Positions 1 to 12,127 of a stretch of DNA of 64,000 bases are shown piece after piece (within the stretch, counting starts at the first letter, position 1; every line of letters begins with the position of its first letter). The stretch is from Oryzias latipes. Its lineage: Eukaryota; Chordata; Actinopteri; Beloniformes; Adrianichthyidae. The position numbers and the translations under genes are program-made. Location of the stretch: NCBI RefSeq assembly GCF_002234675.1, contig NC_019859.2, forward strand, positions 1-64,000, written 5' to 3'. The notes beneath the pieces are model-generated. The model saw only the letters and a list, made by a program, of their open reading frames with translations. It was not told the DNA's origin and searched no databases.

Positions 1-734
1 CAACCCCCCCCCCCACCACCCCGGGGAAAAAAGCCGAATGTAGGAATCCGTTATTTGTTTTGGTTTTATTTAGGGTCAAACTTGTGCATTCTTAGAGGCG
101 TGTCTTCTTGATTGACAGGTGGGCGGACCCATGGGTCAACTTAATTCGCTTTGACCCACGCCATTATTATTATTCTTAGAACGCAGAATGTTCTCGCCTA
201 GTCACTGACTTTCTGTCCAGTTTATACATCCATAGTAACAAGTGAACATTCTGTAAATTTATTGAAGATAGATTTTCTGAAAAGAAGTCATTGTGGTTCT
301 GTGAGTTGTGTTCAGTTTTTTCTTGTATGAAGTAAGGTTTGAGTCAGGTTTGTGGCAGAGTCTGAATCTCCTCCAATTTCTATTTCTTTTTTTAATCTCT
401 GCAAAGGAATATTTGAATTTTTCCATCCGCACAAACGTTTGGTAGCACTGGTCTGCATTTGCATGATTTTCCAGTTTACATTTCCGTCACCTTCCTCCTG
501 AAGCCAGAAGATGCTGCAGAAGTTCAGCAGAGCAGAAAACAGACTTATAGAATATTTTATCAGAAATGTTTTTTTTTTTAGAGAAATCTTTTCTCTCAGC
601 AGAGACTCGTGAACTCAGGTCGCTCATGAAACAGGAATTTCAGAATAATGTTCGCGTTCTTTGGTTTTAACTCTTTCAGAAGCAGCTGAGATCTGCGCTC
701 AGTGGAGAACATCTCCAAATGCTCAGTGCTACAT
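1..734. other. no gene seen
   Basis: AT-rich sequence with short homopolymer runs (a C run at the left edge and a T run near 571). I see no coding exon, RNA gene or recognisable transposon here. Confidence 0.5.
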
Positions 735-915
735 GCTTAGAGGTTAGAGGTTGGTGGTTTAACTCCTGACTGGAATAAACCATGGGACTGATCCCCCTTG
801 GTTCACCCCACTGGTGTCTTTGAGCAAGGCACTTCACCCAAATAGCTCCAGCAGAGCTGTGCAGTGTAGTTAAATTGGGCCTCTCCCTGGAATGAATGTA
901 AACTAATGTCACCCC
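735..915 (+). repeat. decayed tRNA-derived SINE-like repeat
   Basis: The segment has a weak B-box-like GGTTTAACTCC near 756, followed by TTGAGCAAGGCACTTCACCC at 819-838. That phrase is common in the body of fish tRNA-derived SINEs; a related one occurs in the better-preserved SINE at 21714. A CA-rich tract follows at about 920-950. No target-site duplication was found, so the limits are approximate. Confidence 0.4.
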
Positions 916-2394
916 CCCCTCACACGCAAACACACACATACACACACGCTTAGTCTCCAACAAAGAAGAAAGATTTTTTTTCTGAAACAGCTTCATATTA
1001 TTAGAGCTGAGATGACAGATGACGCCTCACAGGTTTATATCAACACAAATAAATCCCAGAACGTCCAGGAACAGCTGATGTTTATCATTTTTTATCCCTG
1101 TTTTTTTTTATATAATCAATTAAAGACCCACTCAGATGTAAATTCTAGATTTGATGTGTATAACCTCAAAAATATAGACCAAAAATATCTTATTTTTCTT
1201 GTTTTTAACACACTATGTGTGTATAATGTTTATATTAAACTTAAAAGATATGTTAATTTTCATTTTCATGAGTGTCGACTCTTGAATTCATAAAAAGGAA
1301 GAAAAAAATTCGTGAAAATAATTTTTCAATAAGTTTACTTCGAAATAGAGGCACTTAAACCAAAATATGAGGGCTGATTGGAAAAATAAATTGAGACGGT
1401 TTTATCTTACTAATGTTTTTATAAAATATATGAAACATCAACAACTTTTTATTTTCATTCAAAGCTGAAAAAATACTAATTTCATGGCATTGTCAACTGT
1501 TGAAAGCTAAAGTGATTCCCTGAACATGCTGAACCAGCAGAAAATGTTTCATGAATGGTTAAAAGACTGGGTGTAACTATTCATCCATTAATCAATCAAT
1601 CGATTTCTATTTCTAAGATCCAACTACTAGACTGATCTGTTTGAAGCTGCGTTCACATCAAATGCGATTGGACGTCAGGAAGTCAATGGTACATAGGTCC
1701 TGAGGCGGGATTTGAGTGATGGGCGGGGTGCGACCAGAGTTCCAATTTCTGAACTTTGCAGAGGTCGCCGCGTCACATCGACCAATTAGGGACTTATCTT
1801 TAGACATGTGATGTGTTCAAAGATTCGATCAGCTCGTAGGATGAGCTACGCCAACCCCGGGAGGCTGGCGGGGCAGAGACAGGAGAGGAGCTGGTTGGAT
1901 GGGGAGGCAGCCTGTTCAGGTCTCCTAAACTTTATGATATTTTTCTTATTTTCACCGAGACATTAATAAAAGAAGGTCTTCTAATTGTATTTTTGTCTTT
2001 GTTTTTTCCTCTCTCGGGTTAATGTGGAAAAGTAAGTCATCAAACTTTGTCACAGAGAGACGGAAACACCACAGAAGCTGGCTGTCATTCAGATGCAGCT
2101 CCTGCAGAAGGAGTGTACCGGGAGAATCTGAGAATGATCACATGAACCCAGACATGAGACGTTATTACCAATGCTTTTGTGGAGCTTTTTAAAATAGCTA
2201 ATTCTGATTTATAAACATTATCCGTGTCTTTCCTACATTGTGAATGAGATAAACACATTCCATCATTCCAGTCCAATGTGTGGAAACACTTCAAATTTAG
2301 CAGACATGTGACCATCCAGTGTGCCAGAATGTTCTAAGAAAAGAAAAAGTGGGCTGAACTTTAGGAAACTAAAATGTGAATGGATTTGACATTC
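916..2394. other. no gene seen
   Basis: Mostly AT-rich sequence. A more GC-rich patch at 1650-1920 could be old repeat material. The open frames are short, unrelated to known families and flanked by no splice signals I would defend. Confidence 0.45.
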
Positions 2395-2500
2395 TTTCTT
2401 GTTAACTTTGTGACATCACAATGTGAGAACCTGCTCTTTTTTCGTGGGTTGGGAGGGGCTGGTGCTCAGAGAGCAGGTTTTTAGAGGAATCCTCAGAAAA
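2395..2500 (+). repeat. dispersed repeat, copy 1 (partner at 26388)
   Basis: The core at 2443-2474, running from CGTGGGTTGGGAGGGGCTGG to AGAGAGCAGGT, recurs almost unchanged at 26429-26462. The sequence to its left (GACATCACAAT...) and right (AGAGGAAT) is also shared, giving about 90 bp of similarity in the same orientation. The family is not recognised. Confidence 0.7.
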
Positions 2501-3264
2501 CTTCGCTTTAGGACTTCTTTTAGTGAGAAATGAAGATGAAAAAGATGATAGGAACGATATAGATTTAATTAAGTCTTGAACTGTTCTAAAAGTATTTTAA
2601 AAAATAGAAAGATAGCTGTGAATGTAACCAATAGAAAAAAAACTCAAATAATTTAACTGTCTTTGACTGAACTGGACTCTTCAAACACACACCCGTCACT
2701 GCTTCAACTTGCAGTAGAACCCCTTTGACTCGTAAAAACACCTTTAAGAAATCTTCATCACATCTGCTATAATTGCTCTAAATACTAATTCAGAATGGAC
2801 ACATTTGGTCCACTTGAAGTGAACCAGAGTTCATTTCACCTAATAATCCAGAACAAATTTTCCGTCTGAATACACCCAAGCAGACCTTAGTCTGGGACCA
2901 GGAACTGCTCTTGGACCCATCTTTGGAGGTGGTCTCGGTTTGTTTCCAATCAGACTGAGCTTCGGTTTGCTCTGAGATTCTTTGGTCTCCAGACAATTCA
3001 TTCCCAGAGTGGAACAACTGAAACAAACCGGCCACCGTAGCCGATGTAAACAGAGGAATGAAGGAACCGGGAAGTCACGGACAAATGTGAAGCAACAATT
3101 GTCGTGTTTTTTAAACAGAAAAACTACTGTGGTAATCTAACCCACAATGTGATATCCAGGCATGTAGACTCCAGGTCTGAAGAGGTTAAAATAGGACTCA
3201 CTATGTTCCTGGCTTACTGGCTTTCCCTGGTTTATGCATTTTAAATATTTGAGTCTGAAATGAA
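2501..3264. other. no gene seen
   Basis: Unique-looking AT-rich DNA. No exon, RNA gene or transposon end was identified. Confidence 0.4.
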
Positions 3265-4197
3265 CTGTTTTGCTTTATCAAACTTTTGGCTCGGGGGCCA
3301 CATTCAACCCGTCTGATCTCAATTGAGCCGGATAAAGGCAAAAGAAAGCAGCTTAGTTGTTGTTGTTTTTCTCAGTTGAAAAAAAGCCTCAACCAAAATG
3401 GTAGCTTAATCATATTCATTTATTCACAGAGGCCAATGGATCTCAAATAAAATGCATTTCACTTTAAAAAAAATCGGTTTGTTCAATTTTATACAAACTG
3501 AAAAATTTGCATCTGACTGAAGCAATCCCGATAGTAAACTTATGAGGGGGCTACGGAAAAAAATGAAACACCCTGCCTAAAATGTAAATGTGCAAATCGA
3601 TGAAAAATTGAACTAAATTAAACTTGAAATATTTGTGAACATATGAATTATGGGTTAACCTCCCTTTCTCAACTGAAACTTCACCCAGCCATCACTATCA
3701 GGATTCAGATCCTATGCAGAAACACATCTTCTCTTTTCTTAACTGCCCCTGCAAACGGTAAACCTTTTCTTTATGGTGGTGCTGAATGTTGTATTCTTTG
3801 AGCACTGCGACACTTTGATGACATACCAAGCATGCAGGTTTTGGATTCAGCTCCGTGAACAACATTTTTGAACATTTTTTCTTGGAAAGTTCAGCACTCC
3901 ATTCAGTCTAATAGCAACATTACAGCTGTACCCAGATGCAGAGCTGTTAGGCTTTGCTTTTGGCACGTGCAGAGAAATGTTGTTTCACCTGTTTTGTGTT
4001 TCCTTTGCTCCCCCTAGTGGCGAATTGCGCATTTTGGTTATTTCTTTAAAAAATCAGCTCGCCACAAGAATGGACTAGAAACGCGCTTTAAAAACAAACA
4101 AACACATCGTTATAATTTTTTCTCTCTTCATGAGTGGGCCGGATTGAACCATCTGGCGGGCCGGGTACGGCCCGCGGGCCAAATGTTTGACATCACT
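3265..4197. mobile_element. non-autonomous hAT-like element
   Basis: The right edge contains GGCCCGCGGGCCAAATGTTT followed by GACATCACTG. Read in reverse complement this is the familiar hAT terminus beginning CAGTGATGTCAAACATTTGG. The left edge has the diverged counterpart TCAAACTTTTGGCTCGGGGG near 3277. No transposase reading frame lies between them. The left boundary is decayed and no clean 8-bp duplication was found. Confidence 0.55.
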
Positions 4198-4439
4198 GAT
4201 CTAATCTCTGTTAAAAGAAAAAATGAAGTATTTAATGACCCCAGCATGGAGACAACATGAAGAAGAGACCAACTGAAACATATCTGCATCACAGAAATGC
4301 ATAACAGTGAATGCAACAACAACGTTTATAATTAGGCAGGAGTAACATTCTTAGCCTTCAGCAGCTAAACTGAAGGCAGCTCCTGGCATTGAGATCCCCC
4401 CAGCTCTGCAGGACCTTTTCTCACAGATTTGATCCACTT

Positions 4440-5310
4440 TTGTTAATAATGATCAAGCAGGTAAATGTTTCAGTACTGGTGATTTTAACATTCACATCTA
4501 CAACAGCAGAGCTGTTGGATTTGTATCCATCACTGACTCTTTCAAGCTGACTCAGCATGTTGTTGGCCCCACTCATGTGAAAGGCCACACTCTGGACCTC
4601 TTGGTCTAAATTGGACCTGCTTCTAAATCTCCAATAAGGAGGTTCAAAAGACATGGATGTTCTTGTTCAGTTCTGCAGCATTTATCATGCAGCTTTCTGG
4701 ATGAAGTAGCACCTGTGAAAAACCAGCTCTGCTCCACTAAATCAGTCCCATTCCTGCATAAATTCCATTCAAGCTTTCACTAGGAACTGTAGTCAGGTGA
4801 AGTTTCTGTAGAACCAAATGTTTTTGATTAGTCACTGTGTCTCCTCTAATATTAAAAATCAAAATGTATTCTTAAATAAACTCTTTATTTTTATCTGTTC
4901 TCTCTCAAATATTTGTGCACTCTTGGCAGACTGTGATGATTTTTTAGAATTCTTTGTTAAAAATAAAGAGCTTAGGACCAACATCTCTCCAGCAGCTTCA
5001 TCTTTTTAGTGTGTTGATGATGCATTTCTGTCAAAAATTTGGTCATGTTTTCATCCAGGGCGCTCAGGACGTTTCTGCTGTGCTGCAGAGAGTGAAGCCC
5101 TCTTCTTCTCCCAGTGATGTTCATTCTATTAAGCTGTTTCTAACTGTTCTTTTTTAATCAATCTGTCTGTCATTGTAAAGCTGAGACATGTGTCCTCTAC
5201 GTCTGATGTGGTCTCCAGCCTCTTCAAGCTGAAACTCACGCATGGACCCAACCTAATAACTATGGGACCATCTCCAGAAGATCTAAAAGATTTGAGAAAA
5301 AGATGCTGCA
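4440..5310 (+). mobile_element. decayed L2-type LINE remnant (endonuclease)
   Basis: Around 4477-4610 the plus strand reads GDFNIH and then, after a gap, the DSF..TQHV.GPTH..GHTLDL pattern of the AP-endonuclease of L2/Rex-type non-LTR elements. The GHTLDL-type phrase recurs on the minus strand of the LINE at 19341-19754. The rest, to about 5310, is weakly reminiscent of the region before the RT. It is full of stops and has no usable ORF. Confidence 0.5.
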
Positions 5311-5378
5311 AAAAAAGTCATGAAGGAGCACAATACTTTTAAAACATTTCCATCTGTCTCTCACAGAAATCATTTTAA

Positions 5379-5583
5379 CCCTTGTGCTATCTTAGATGAC
5401 CCCACCCTTACATTGACGTGTTCTCCCTACCATGACAAAGGTGGATAAAGGTGGAAAGATTTCATGTAATCCATGGACACCATTGGAGATCACAAATCAT
5501 TGAAGAAAAAAGGTTCAGCGCACTGTCTAGTGGGTCTAGATGACCCAAATCCCAATGCTAAAGTGCCTAGGATAGCACAAGGG
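5379..5583 (+). mobile_element. TTAA-flanked MITE (piggyBac-like), copy 1
   Basis: A 205-bp element begins CCCTTGTGCTATC and ends GGATAGCACAAGGG, so it has terminal inverted repeats. It is flanked on both sides by TTAA (5375-5378 and 5584-5587). CCC ends plus a TTAA duplication are the hallmark of piggyBac-type insertion. It is too short to encode a transposase. Further copies lie at 24513, 33982, 40738, 44165 and 56853. Confidence 0.85.
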
Positions 5584-5587
5584 TTAA

Positions 5588-6650
5588 GGAAACAGCGTAA
5601 CTGAGAGGCTGACAGGACATGATGGTGGCTGAATGTGAGGTCCACCTCACTGTGGAGTGGCGTCCAACAGCCTCAGAGTTTCTCAACAGTTTGTTGGTTT
5701 TCCTCTAGGGTGCTGCTTGTCCTCCTCCGCTCCAGCCGGAGCGGAGTGATGGTGGCGAGCAGCAGCAGCTCGTGCAGCTGGTGGGAGTTTTCACAGTGAT
5801 GGATGGAGGATGAGGAGGAGGTGAAAGTGCTGAAACACAAGAAGAGGAGCTGTCAGCTGGGAAAAACAGAACAAATGCTGGAAGACGCTTTCATTTAGAT
5901 TTCTGTGGAAACATGACAGCACAAACCGAGAGCTTCAGATGAACAGAGGAGATGAGCAGACGGAAGGATGAAGGGTGAAGTGAGTTGTGCTGCTCAGTTT
6001 GTAAAGCAGATCCTTATATAAGCCGATGATTCAGACGAGAAACAGGAGACGGCAGATTTAGCCATGAAGATGAGGAAGGTGGAGTTTAGCAGCAGGTGGA
6101 GGTCAGGATGAAGAGGTGGAGTGGGGAGGATGGTGATGAAGAGGAGGCAAAGCTGCACACTGACAGATTATTGAGCGCCACCCCACACAGACAAGTACCG
6201 TCAGGCTTTCTGTGGACCCTCATGTATGATCTTTATCTCAGGGCCATCAAAGGAATCTGAACTCTTCACAGATGAGCTCACAAAGCGCAGAGCAGAAGCT
6301 GGTTCACACATTCACGTGCACACGTGCACTGTGGGTTTGCAGCCCTGGGACTATTTTTATTCTCTGCTGAGACATTTGAGAACTTCACAGCAGCCTGCGT
6401 TGCTCTGTTGCTGTCAGTAAATCATGTAACTTCAATTAAACCTATAACATCAGTCTGCTGCTTATTGCTCTGTCTGTTTCAGTGATTGGCTGAATTGTTG
6501 GTATGTTTCTCTGCATTTTTATGATTGGATACTTGAAATGACTATGCAGTTGCTGTCAAAGAGTCTGAATGGTGGAAAGAAAAAGTCTTTGGTCAGGAAA
6601 AGAGATCGTTGTCAATGAAAACAATGCCAGTCCAATGAGAAGGCGCTTTG
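5588..6650. other. no gene seen; purine-rich tract
   Basis: The stretch 5790-6180 is GA-rich with many GGAGGATGAGG-type words. The open frame at 6226-6420 is short and matches nothing I recognise. I see no splice-bounded exon. Confidence 0.4.
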
Positions 6651-7683
6651 TCGTTCTGTGTTTGTTCTGTGTGACCTGTGTGTGATCTGTATTTGTGTTC
6701 TGTGTGTGATCTGTGTGTTCTGTGTGTGATTTGTGTGTGATCTGTGTGTGATCTGTGTGACCTGTGTGTGATCTGTATGTGTGTTCTGTGTGTGATCTGT
6801 GTGTTCTGTGTGTGATTTGTGTGTGATCTGTGTGACCTATGTGTGATTTGTATGTGTGTTCTGTGTGTGATCTGTGTGTTCTGTGTGTGATCTGTGTGAT
6901 CTGTGTGATCAGTGTGTGATCTGTGTGATCTGTGTGTGATCTGTTTGTTCCGTGTGTGATCTGTATGTTCTGTGTGTGATCTGTGTGTGATGTGATCTGT
7001 GTGTTCTGTGTGTGATCTGTGTGTTCTCTTTGTGTGATCTGTGTGTTCTGTGTGTGTTCTCTTTGTGTGATCTGTGTGTTCTGTGTGTGATCTGTGTGAT
7101 CAGTGTGTGATCTGTGTGTGATCTGTATGATCTGTGTGTGATCTGTGTGTGATGTGATCTGTGTGTTCTGTGTGTGATCTGTGTGTTCTCTTTGTGTGAT
7201 CTGTGTGTTCTGTGTGTGTTCTCTTTGTGTGATCTGTGTGTTCTGTGTGTGATCTGTGTGATCTGTTTGTTCCGTGTGTGATCTGTATGTTCTGTGTGTG
7301 ATCTGTGTGTGATGTGATCTGTGTGTTCTGTGTGTGATCTGTGTGTTCTCTTTGTGTGATCTGTGTGTTCTGTGTGTGTTCTCTTTGTGTGATCTGTGTG
7401 TTCTGTGTGTGATCTGTGTGATCAGTGTGTGATCTGTGTGTGATCTGTATGATCTGTGTGTGATCTGTGTGTGATGTGATCTGTGTGTTCTGTGTGTGAT
7501 CTGTGTGTTCTCTTTGTGTGATCTGTGTGTTCTGTGTGTGTTCTCTTTGTGTGATCTGTGTGTTCTGTGTGTGATCTGTGTGTTCTGTGTGTGATCTGTG
7601 TGATCAGTGTGTGATCTGTGTGATCTGTGTGTGATCTGTATGTTCTGTGTGTGATCTGTGTGTTCTGTGTGTGTTCTCTTTGC
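6651..7683. repeat. GTGTGATCT/GTTCT minisatellite with higher-order repeat
   Basis: About 1 kb is built from GTGTGTGATCT, GTGTGTTCTGT and GTGTTCTCTTT words. The marker GATGTGATCT starts at 6989, 7151, 7311 and 7473, spacings of 162, 160 and 162 bp. The block therefore contains a roughly 161-bp higher-order unit in at least three tandem copies. No coding potential. Confidence 0.9.
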
Positions 7684-8885
7684 GTTTGTTTACAAATGAT
7701 CAGAATACATGCAACACTGGAAGGACATTTTTGAATTAGTAGGACAGGGCCAGTGTCCTCCTAATTCTTAAAAAAATCTAAGACTATAGAAGGGTTCCTA
7801 TTGGTCTACTAACCCTATAGAACAAAAAAAAAAAAATGAAAAAGACCTCTTAGTACATATATACCCGTTTTTGTTCTCACCTGTGTATGACTCACTACGC
7901 CCCTAGTGGTTGCATGTGGTAAAGCAGGACTCATTAATATTCACACATGTGTGAATATTAATGACTTATGTCCTGGTAATTCTTACACTGTCCTTCTTAT
8001 TCATGTATGGTGACTGTCAGCTGGAATACTGAGAAATGCTTTACACACACGGTAAAGACCGTAAAGTTTTACCAATACCAAAAGACTGAGCATCCTTCTC
8101 CTGAGCGTGCTGAACATTTTGATACCAAGATTGCATAAATTGCTAAAAGTGTGCTCAAGATTTTATGTAAAAAACATACAGAAAAAGATATAAAGAACAA
8201 TACTAAAGAGAAAGAGGGTCACTATTGTGCAAATGCTTTGAAGCATTCACACAATGAAGAATTCAGAACAGCTCCTCCAAGCTAAGGGAATTGGTCATTT
8301 TCAATGCCACCCCTGGTTGTGACAAAATAAATACAAATAAAAAATAAATACAAATAAAAAACTTTTTTTTTTCATTTTTTATGTATTTATTTATTTTGAC
8401 CATTGTGTTTTGGTTGGCATGCCCAGTGTTTCACTTTGAACTTTTTTAGTATTTAGTATGAAAAAATTGTCAGTCATAATACATTAAATGAAGAAACACA
8501 ATAACTTGAAGAGCTGTTTGGGAGCTGAAAGAGAAGGGTAATTTTAGGAAGTTGATAAAAAAAGCCAGTTGTCTAAAAAAGCCGAAATTTTTATCAATAC
8601 ATGACATCATCATTTAGTCTGGCGTTCCATTGGCCAGAAGGGCACCCGTCAAAATTACAGTCGTGGGAGTTTTAAAGCTTGCAGACTTCTGGGAGACCTG
8701 ATGGTTCCCTAAAGATTCACACTCCCTAGCAGTAGGGGGCAGTACCACACCACACCAGTACCACACGTTTGCGCTGGTAGGTACGCACGTGTACGCCTCA
8801 TCTGATCTGATCCAGAACTTTCGGCTAATGATCCTCGAGCGAAATAATTTCTTCTGCAGCTAGATTCTCTAGCGGTAAGGAATTA
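7684..8885. other. no gene seen; upstream flank of SET gene
   Basis: AT-rich flank containing a perfect palindrome at 7931-7964 (listed separately). The GC-richer part from about 8620 to 8885, just before the proposed first coding exon of the SET gene, is where its promoter and 5' UTR would lie. No TATA box or other motif stands out. Confidence 0.4.
7931..7964. repeat. perfect 34-bp palindrome
   Basis: The left arm TCATTAATATTCACAC is followed by AT and the exact reverse-complement arm GTGTGAATATTAATGA. There is no mismatch over 34 bp and no spacer, so the DNA can extrude as a cruciform. Confidence 0.9.
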
Positions 8886-8916
8886 ATGCAAAATGTATCA
8901 CCTGACAGTGGACCAG
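8886..8916 (+). CDS. SET gene coding exon 1 (proposed)
   Basis: ATG at 8886 is followed by ten codons and a phase-1 GTAAGA donor at 8917. The leftover G joins GA of exon 2 to give glycine with an open frame. It is short, so it rests on splice phase and position only. Confidence 0.45.
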
Positions 8917-9521
8917 GTAAGAACCATCCTTTTAAGTAATGTTTGTTGCTTTTCCCTTTTGCGGACTTTTGCCGCCTCTCTTTCGAAGTTCGTCCGCTTT
9001 TCATTGCGCTGCAGGACCGCCGCTTACATCTTTGCATTGACTTTCGTTTTGTGGAATTACCGAATGGCTTTGGTTTAATGTGTACCTTTTAATAACCATT
9101 AAATGCATCAAGTGGTCTTTAAATAGTGCGGTTTTGCTGTGTTCGGTGTTCATCTGTATGATTGGGGTTTTAGGTAAATACTGAGGTTCTTATCGACAAG
9201 CTAATATCAAAATTGAATGATTGATTGATTGATTGATTGATTGGTTTATTTCAAGCGTAGATTGAAAAGAATACAGGACAAAACACAATTATTTCAAACT
9301 CATCACAGAAACAATTAAATGCATTGATTAGAAAATAGAAAACAAAAATAAAACACACTTATGTCACATTTGGTTCATTCATTTTTTGTGATGATTAACT
9401 GAAGTCAGTAGAGTTTGATTGATTGCTTGAAAAGGAGTGGGAAGAAGCAAACTTATAAAATTCCACCCCTACCTAATTACTTTATTTCACTGTTTTGCAT
9501 AATTATGTAATCCGGTCAGAG

Positions 9522-10597
9522 CAGGGGTCGGGAACCTTTTTGACCAAGAGAGCCATAAACGCCACATATTTTTAAATGTAATTTTGAAAGAGCCATACAA
9601 TAATGTAGCGTCCCTTTCCCACACTGAGGCACGGAGACTTAACCTCTTTTAAGGTTCTTTGTTCTGGTTACTGCAGACCCCTAACAAACGCCGTACAATT
9701 AATTCAGCAACTCCTTATTCTCGCCCGCCGAGACGAGACGAGAGCGCTTCTCTCAACTTTTTATTCCCCTGCTCCCGCTCCAGTCCTCCCATTTCCCTTA
9801 TTCGGCCCATAGCTGAACCCCATTGGTCCAAACTCCCTAACAACAGGCTGAGCGACAGAACAAAGGGCCAATCAGATCACTGCTTGATCGATGCGTTCCA
9901 TGAACTCCAGAACTTTTAACGAGGCCCAACAGCCAAGTTAAACTCAGTCCGCGACAATATTTTTAAAACTAAAAATACAAATGAATGTGTGCATTTGATG
10001 TAATTTTAACACTTTTAAAGTACAATAAGTCATCGTTATGCTGTTGCTAATAAATGATTCGTGGTAGTTTTGCTGATGGTCTTGTCCGGTTGATACGTGG
10101 TGAGTTTCTGCTTCATGCAGGCGTTGAGACTTTAAACGTGATCATAGGTCTGAATGTTCTTTAGATGTGAGACAGACTGATCACATGCAGACCTGGAGCC
10201 AAAACACACTCACGCTGCAGTGAGTGATGGGCAGCGGGGTTTACGTTTTTGCCATCCCTGCGCGATTCACCTGCTGCCCCCCCCCCCCCCCCCCCTTCTC
10301 CCTCACACATCCCGTCCCCGCAACTGCGCGCTCTTTCTCAGAGACGGGAGCGCGCCGTTTTAGGCACGGCAATTCACAGGTTTCCGGGTGGTACAAACTC
10401 TGTGAAATAATAGATAATAGTAAACTGATAGTTTTTTCTCCAAGCAACGCTACTACTGCGCGCCTCTGGCATCGCATCGCGCCCGAGAAGGACTGGTCTA
10501 ATGAAAAAAAAAGTATAATTAAAGATTTGTCTGCGAGCCACATGTGACCATCAAAAGAGCCATATATGGCTCGCGAGCCATAGGTTCCCGACCCCTG
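9522..10597. mobile_element. non-autonomous hAT element in SET-gene intron 1
   Basis: Terminal inverted repeats CAGGGGTCGGGAACCT lie at both ends (the right end reads AGGTTCCCGACCCCTG). A perfect 8-bp target duplication GGTCAGAG sits at 9514-9521 and 10598-10605. The 1076-bp body holds a C run near 10277 and no transposase, so it depends on an autonomous hAT elsewhere. Confidence 0.93.
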
Positions 10598-10699
10598 GGT
10601 CAGAGCAACCTTTATCGCATGTTTGTCCTTACAGGACTTTGTGGTGCTGGTTAGACATGCCTAAAATAAAAGTGGCTCATGGTGACTCTTGTCCCAATA

Positions 10700-10995
10700 G
10701 CAGTCGCTTAAGACATTAAGGAGGTTTTTAAGAAAAAGCTCAAAACTAATCTTTTTAGTGTAGCTTTTACTTAGTTCTTACATGCCAACATGTTTTTATT
10801 GTATATTTTACTTGCGGGATGTGCATATTGCTGGATTTTTAATGTGTTTTTATTTATTTGTATTTGTTTTTATTTTATTTATTTATGAATGCTTTTTCGT
10901 CTTACTGTTATTTATGTTACTGTGGAAAGCACTTTGAAATGCTTGAAAACAGGAAAAGCACTATATAAATAAAGTTGAATTTAAATTTGAATTAA
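10700..10995 (+). mobile_element. 3' end of an L2/Rex-type LINE
   Basis: The sequence shows the usual end of these elements: a basic FKKKLKTNLFS-type C-terminus, a T-rich 3' UTR, then AAAGCACTTTGAAATGCTTG and a terminal ATAAATAAAGTTGAATTT. It is 5'-truncated and lies just before exon 2 of the SET gene. Confidence 0.7.
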
Positions 10996-11011
10996 CACAC
11001 AGTCTTTGCAG

Positions 11012-11122
11012 GAGATGGCAGCACAGAGTTCAGAAGAAATCCCAGACAAGATGCTTTGTATTATTGCTCCTTTTGTGAAGATAAGGAAGGATTTGATATT
11101 AGATACATTGATTCATTTAAAT
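11012..11122 (+). CDS. SET gene coding exon 2 (proposed)
   Basis: The exon lies between a TTTGCAG acceptor and a GTGAGC donor. It encodes the cysteine-containing stretch YYCSFCEDKEGFDIRYIDSF that precedes the SET domain, and is open in the frame set by its neighbours. Confidence 0.6.
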
Positions 11123-11467
11123 GTGAGCCACTGAAGTATTTACGCAATTTTTTTTTCAATGTTTGAAATCAACATGAAAAACACATAATTTATGTTCTTC
11201 TGTCATAGAGCATTATTTGCAGTATGTGATATTGATCCACAAATCAGATCTTCAATTAAGTTTGTTCTAGATTATTTTTGGCAAGGTCATTGTGTATCAG
11301 TTAAGTATTTTATTTATAATGCACCACCTAATTCACACACACTCCCAAAATCACAAACCTACAATCAGAAAACTGAATTAAGTAGACTATTTAATTCCCA
11401 CTATATGATTACTTTGCATGGTTTCTTTTTTTATTACTCTCCTTTCTTTGTGATGTGTTACTTGTAG

Positions 11468-11627
11468 GTCGAGGTGTGTTCAGCTCCCGGCCCTTTCAAA
11501 AGGGAGATTTCCTTCTTGAAAACAGAGGACAGCTCATATCTAAAAATGAACAAGAAAGCAGACTGAGAGTTTCACCTTCCCTGAAGGTTGTTATGTTTGA
11601 TTTCCAGTTCAATGGAAAGTTGTTATG
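11468..11627 (+). CDS. SET gene coding exon 3, SET domain N-terminal half
   Basis: TTGTAG acceptor and GTATGT donor. The exon encodes the SET-N motif RGVFSSRPFQKGDFLLE followed by RGQLIS and FDFQFNGK, matching the start of KMT5A-type SET domains. It leaves TG, completed by T of the next exon to cysteine. Confidence 0.75.
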
Positions 11628-11842
11628 GTATGTATCTTCTTTTTTTAATGGTAATGTCATCTCTACTCTCTTATTGGTAAAAAGTAGTTTTAGTGATGAA
11701 ATACAGTCTAAGACAAGGTTAAACATTTGTAATGTTCCATGGAAGTTTTAGGTTGTAGCAGGAATGTTATTTAGTCTTAAATACTCAATGTGCTCAATAA
11801 CTTCCCTATGTAGCATAACTTATTGTCTGCTTTATATTTTAG

Positions 11843-12034
11843 TATTGATGCTGCTAGAGAGGACGGGTCACTTGTAAGACTAATAAATGATGATGAAGTG
11901 AGCCAAACAACAAAATGACCATTACCAGAGTGAATGGAGAACCCCATCTCTGTTTATTTGGAATCAAGGATATTGGTCCTGGAGAAGAAATCACCTATAA
12001 TTATGGTGACTCCAAATGGCCATGGAGAATCAAG
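11843..12034 (+). CDS. SET gene coding exon 4, SET domain C-terminal half, with frameshift
   Basis: The exon encodes IDAAREDGSLVRLIND in the incoming frame and VNGEPHLCLF...GEEITYNYGD in the frame one base on. The incoming frame hits TGA at 11916-11918. The loss of one base lies between about 11895 and 11915. The GTATCT donor follows. Confidence 0.7.
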
Positions 12035-12127
12035 GTATCTGTAAAATAATTGTTAAGCTTTAAAAATAATGTATAATACTATATTTAAATTAAAGAATAT
12101 AATTTACTCTTCATCCTTTCATCTCAG

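Noticed and set aside
6651-7683. Possible CRISPR-like array of regularly repeated words
   Set aside because: There are no unique spacers; it is a simple GT-rich tandem repeat in vertebrate DNA.
10224-10547. 107-codon and opposing 100-codon frames
   Set aside because: Both lie inside the non-autonomous hAT at 9522-10597, have a C-run-encoded proline tract and do not resemble a transposase.
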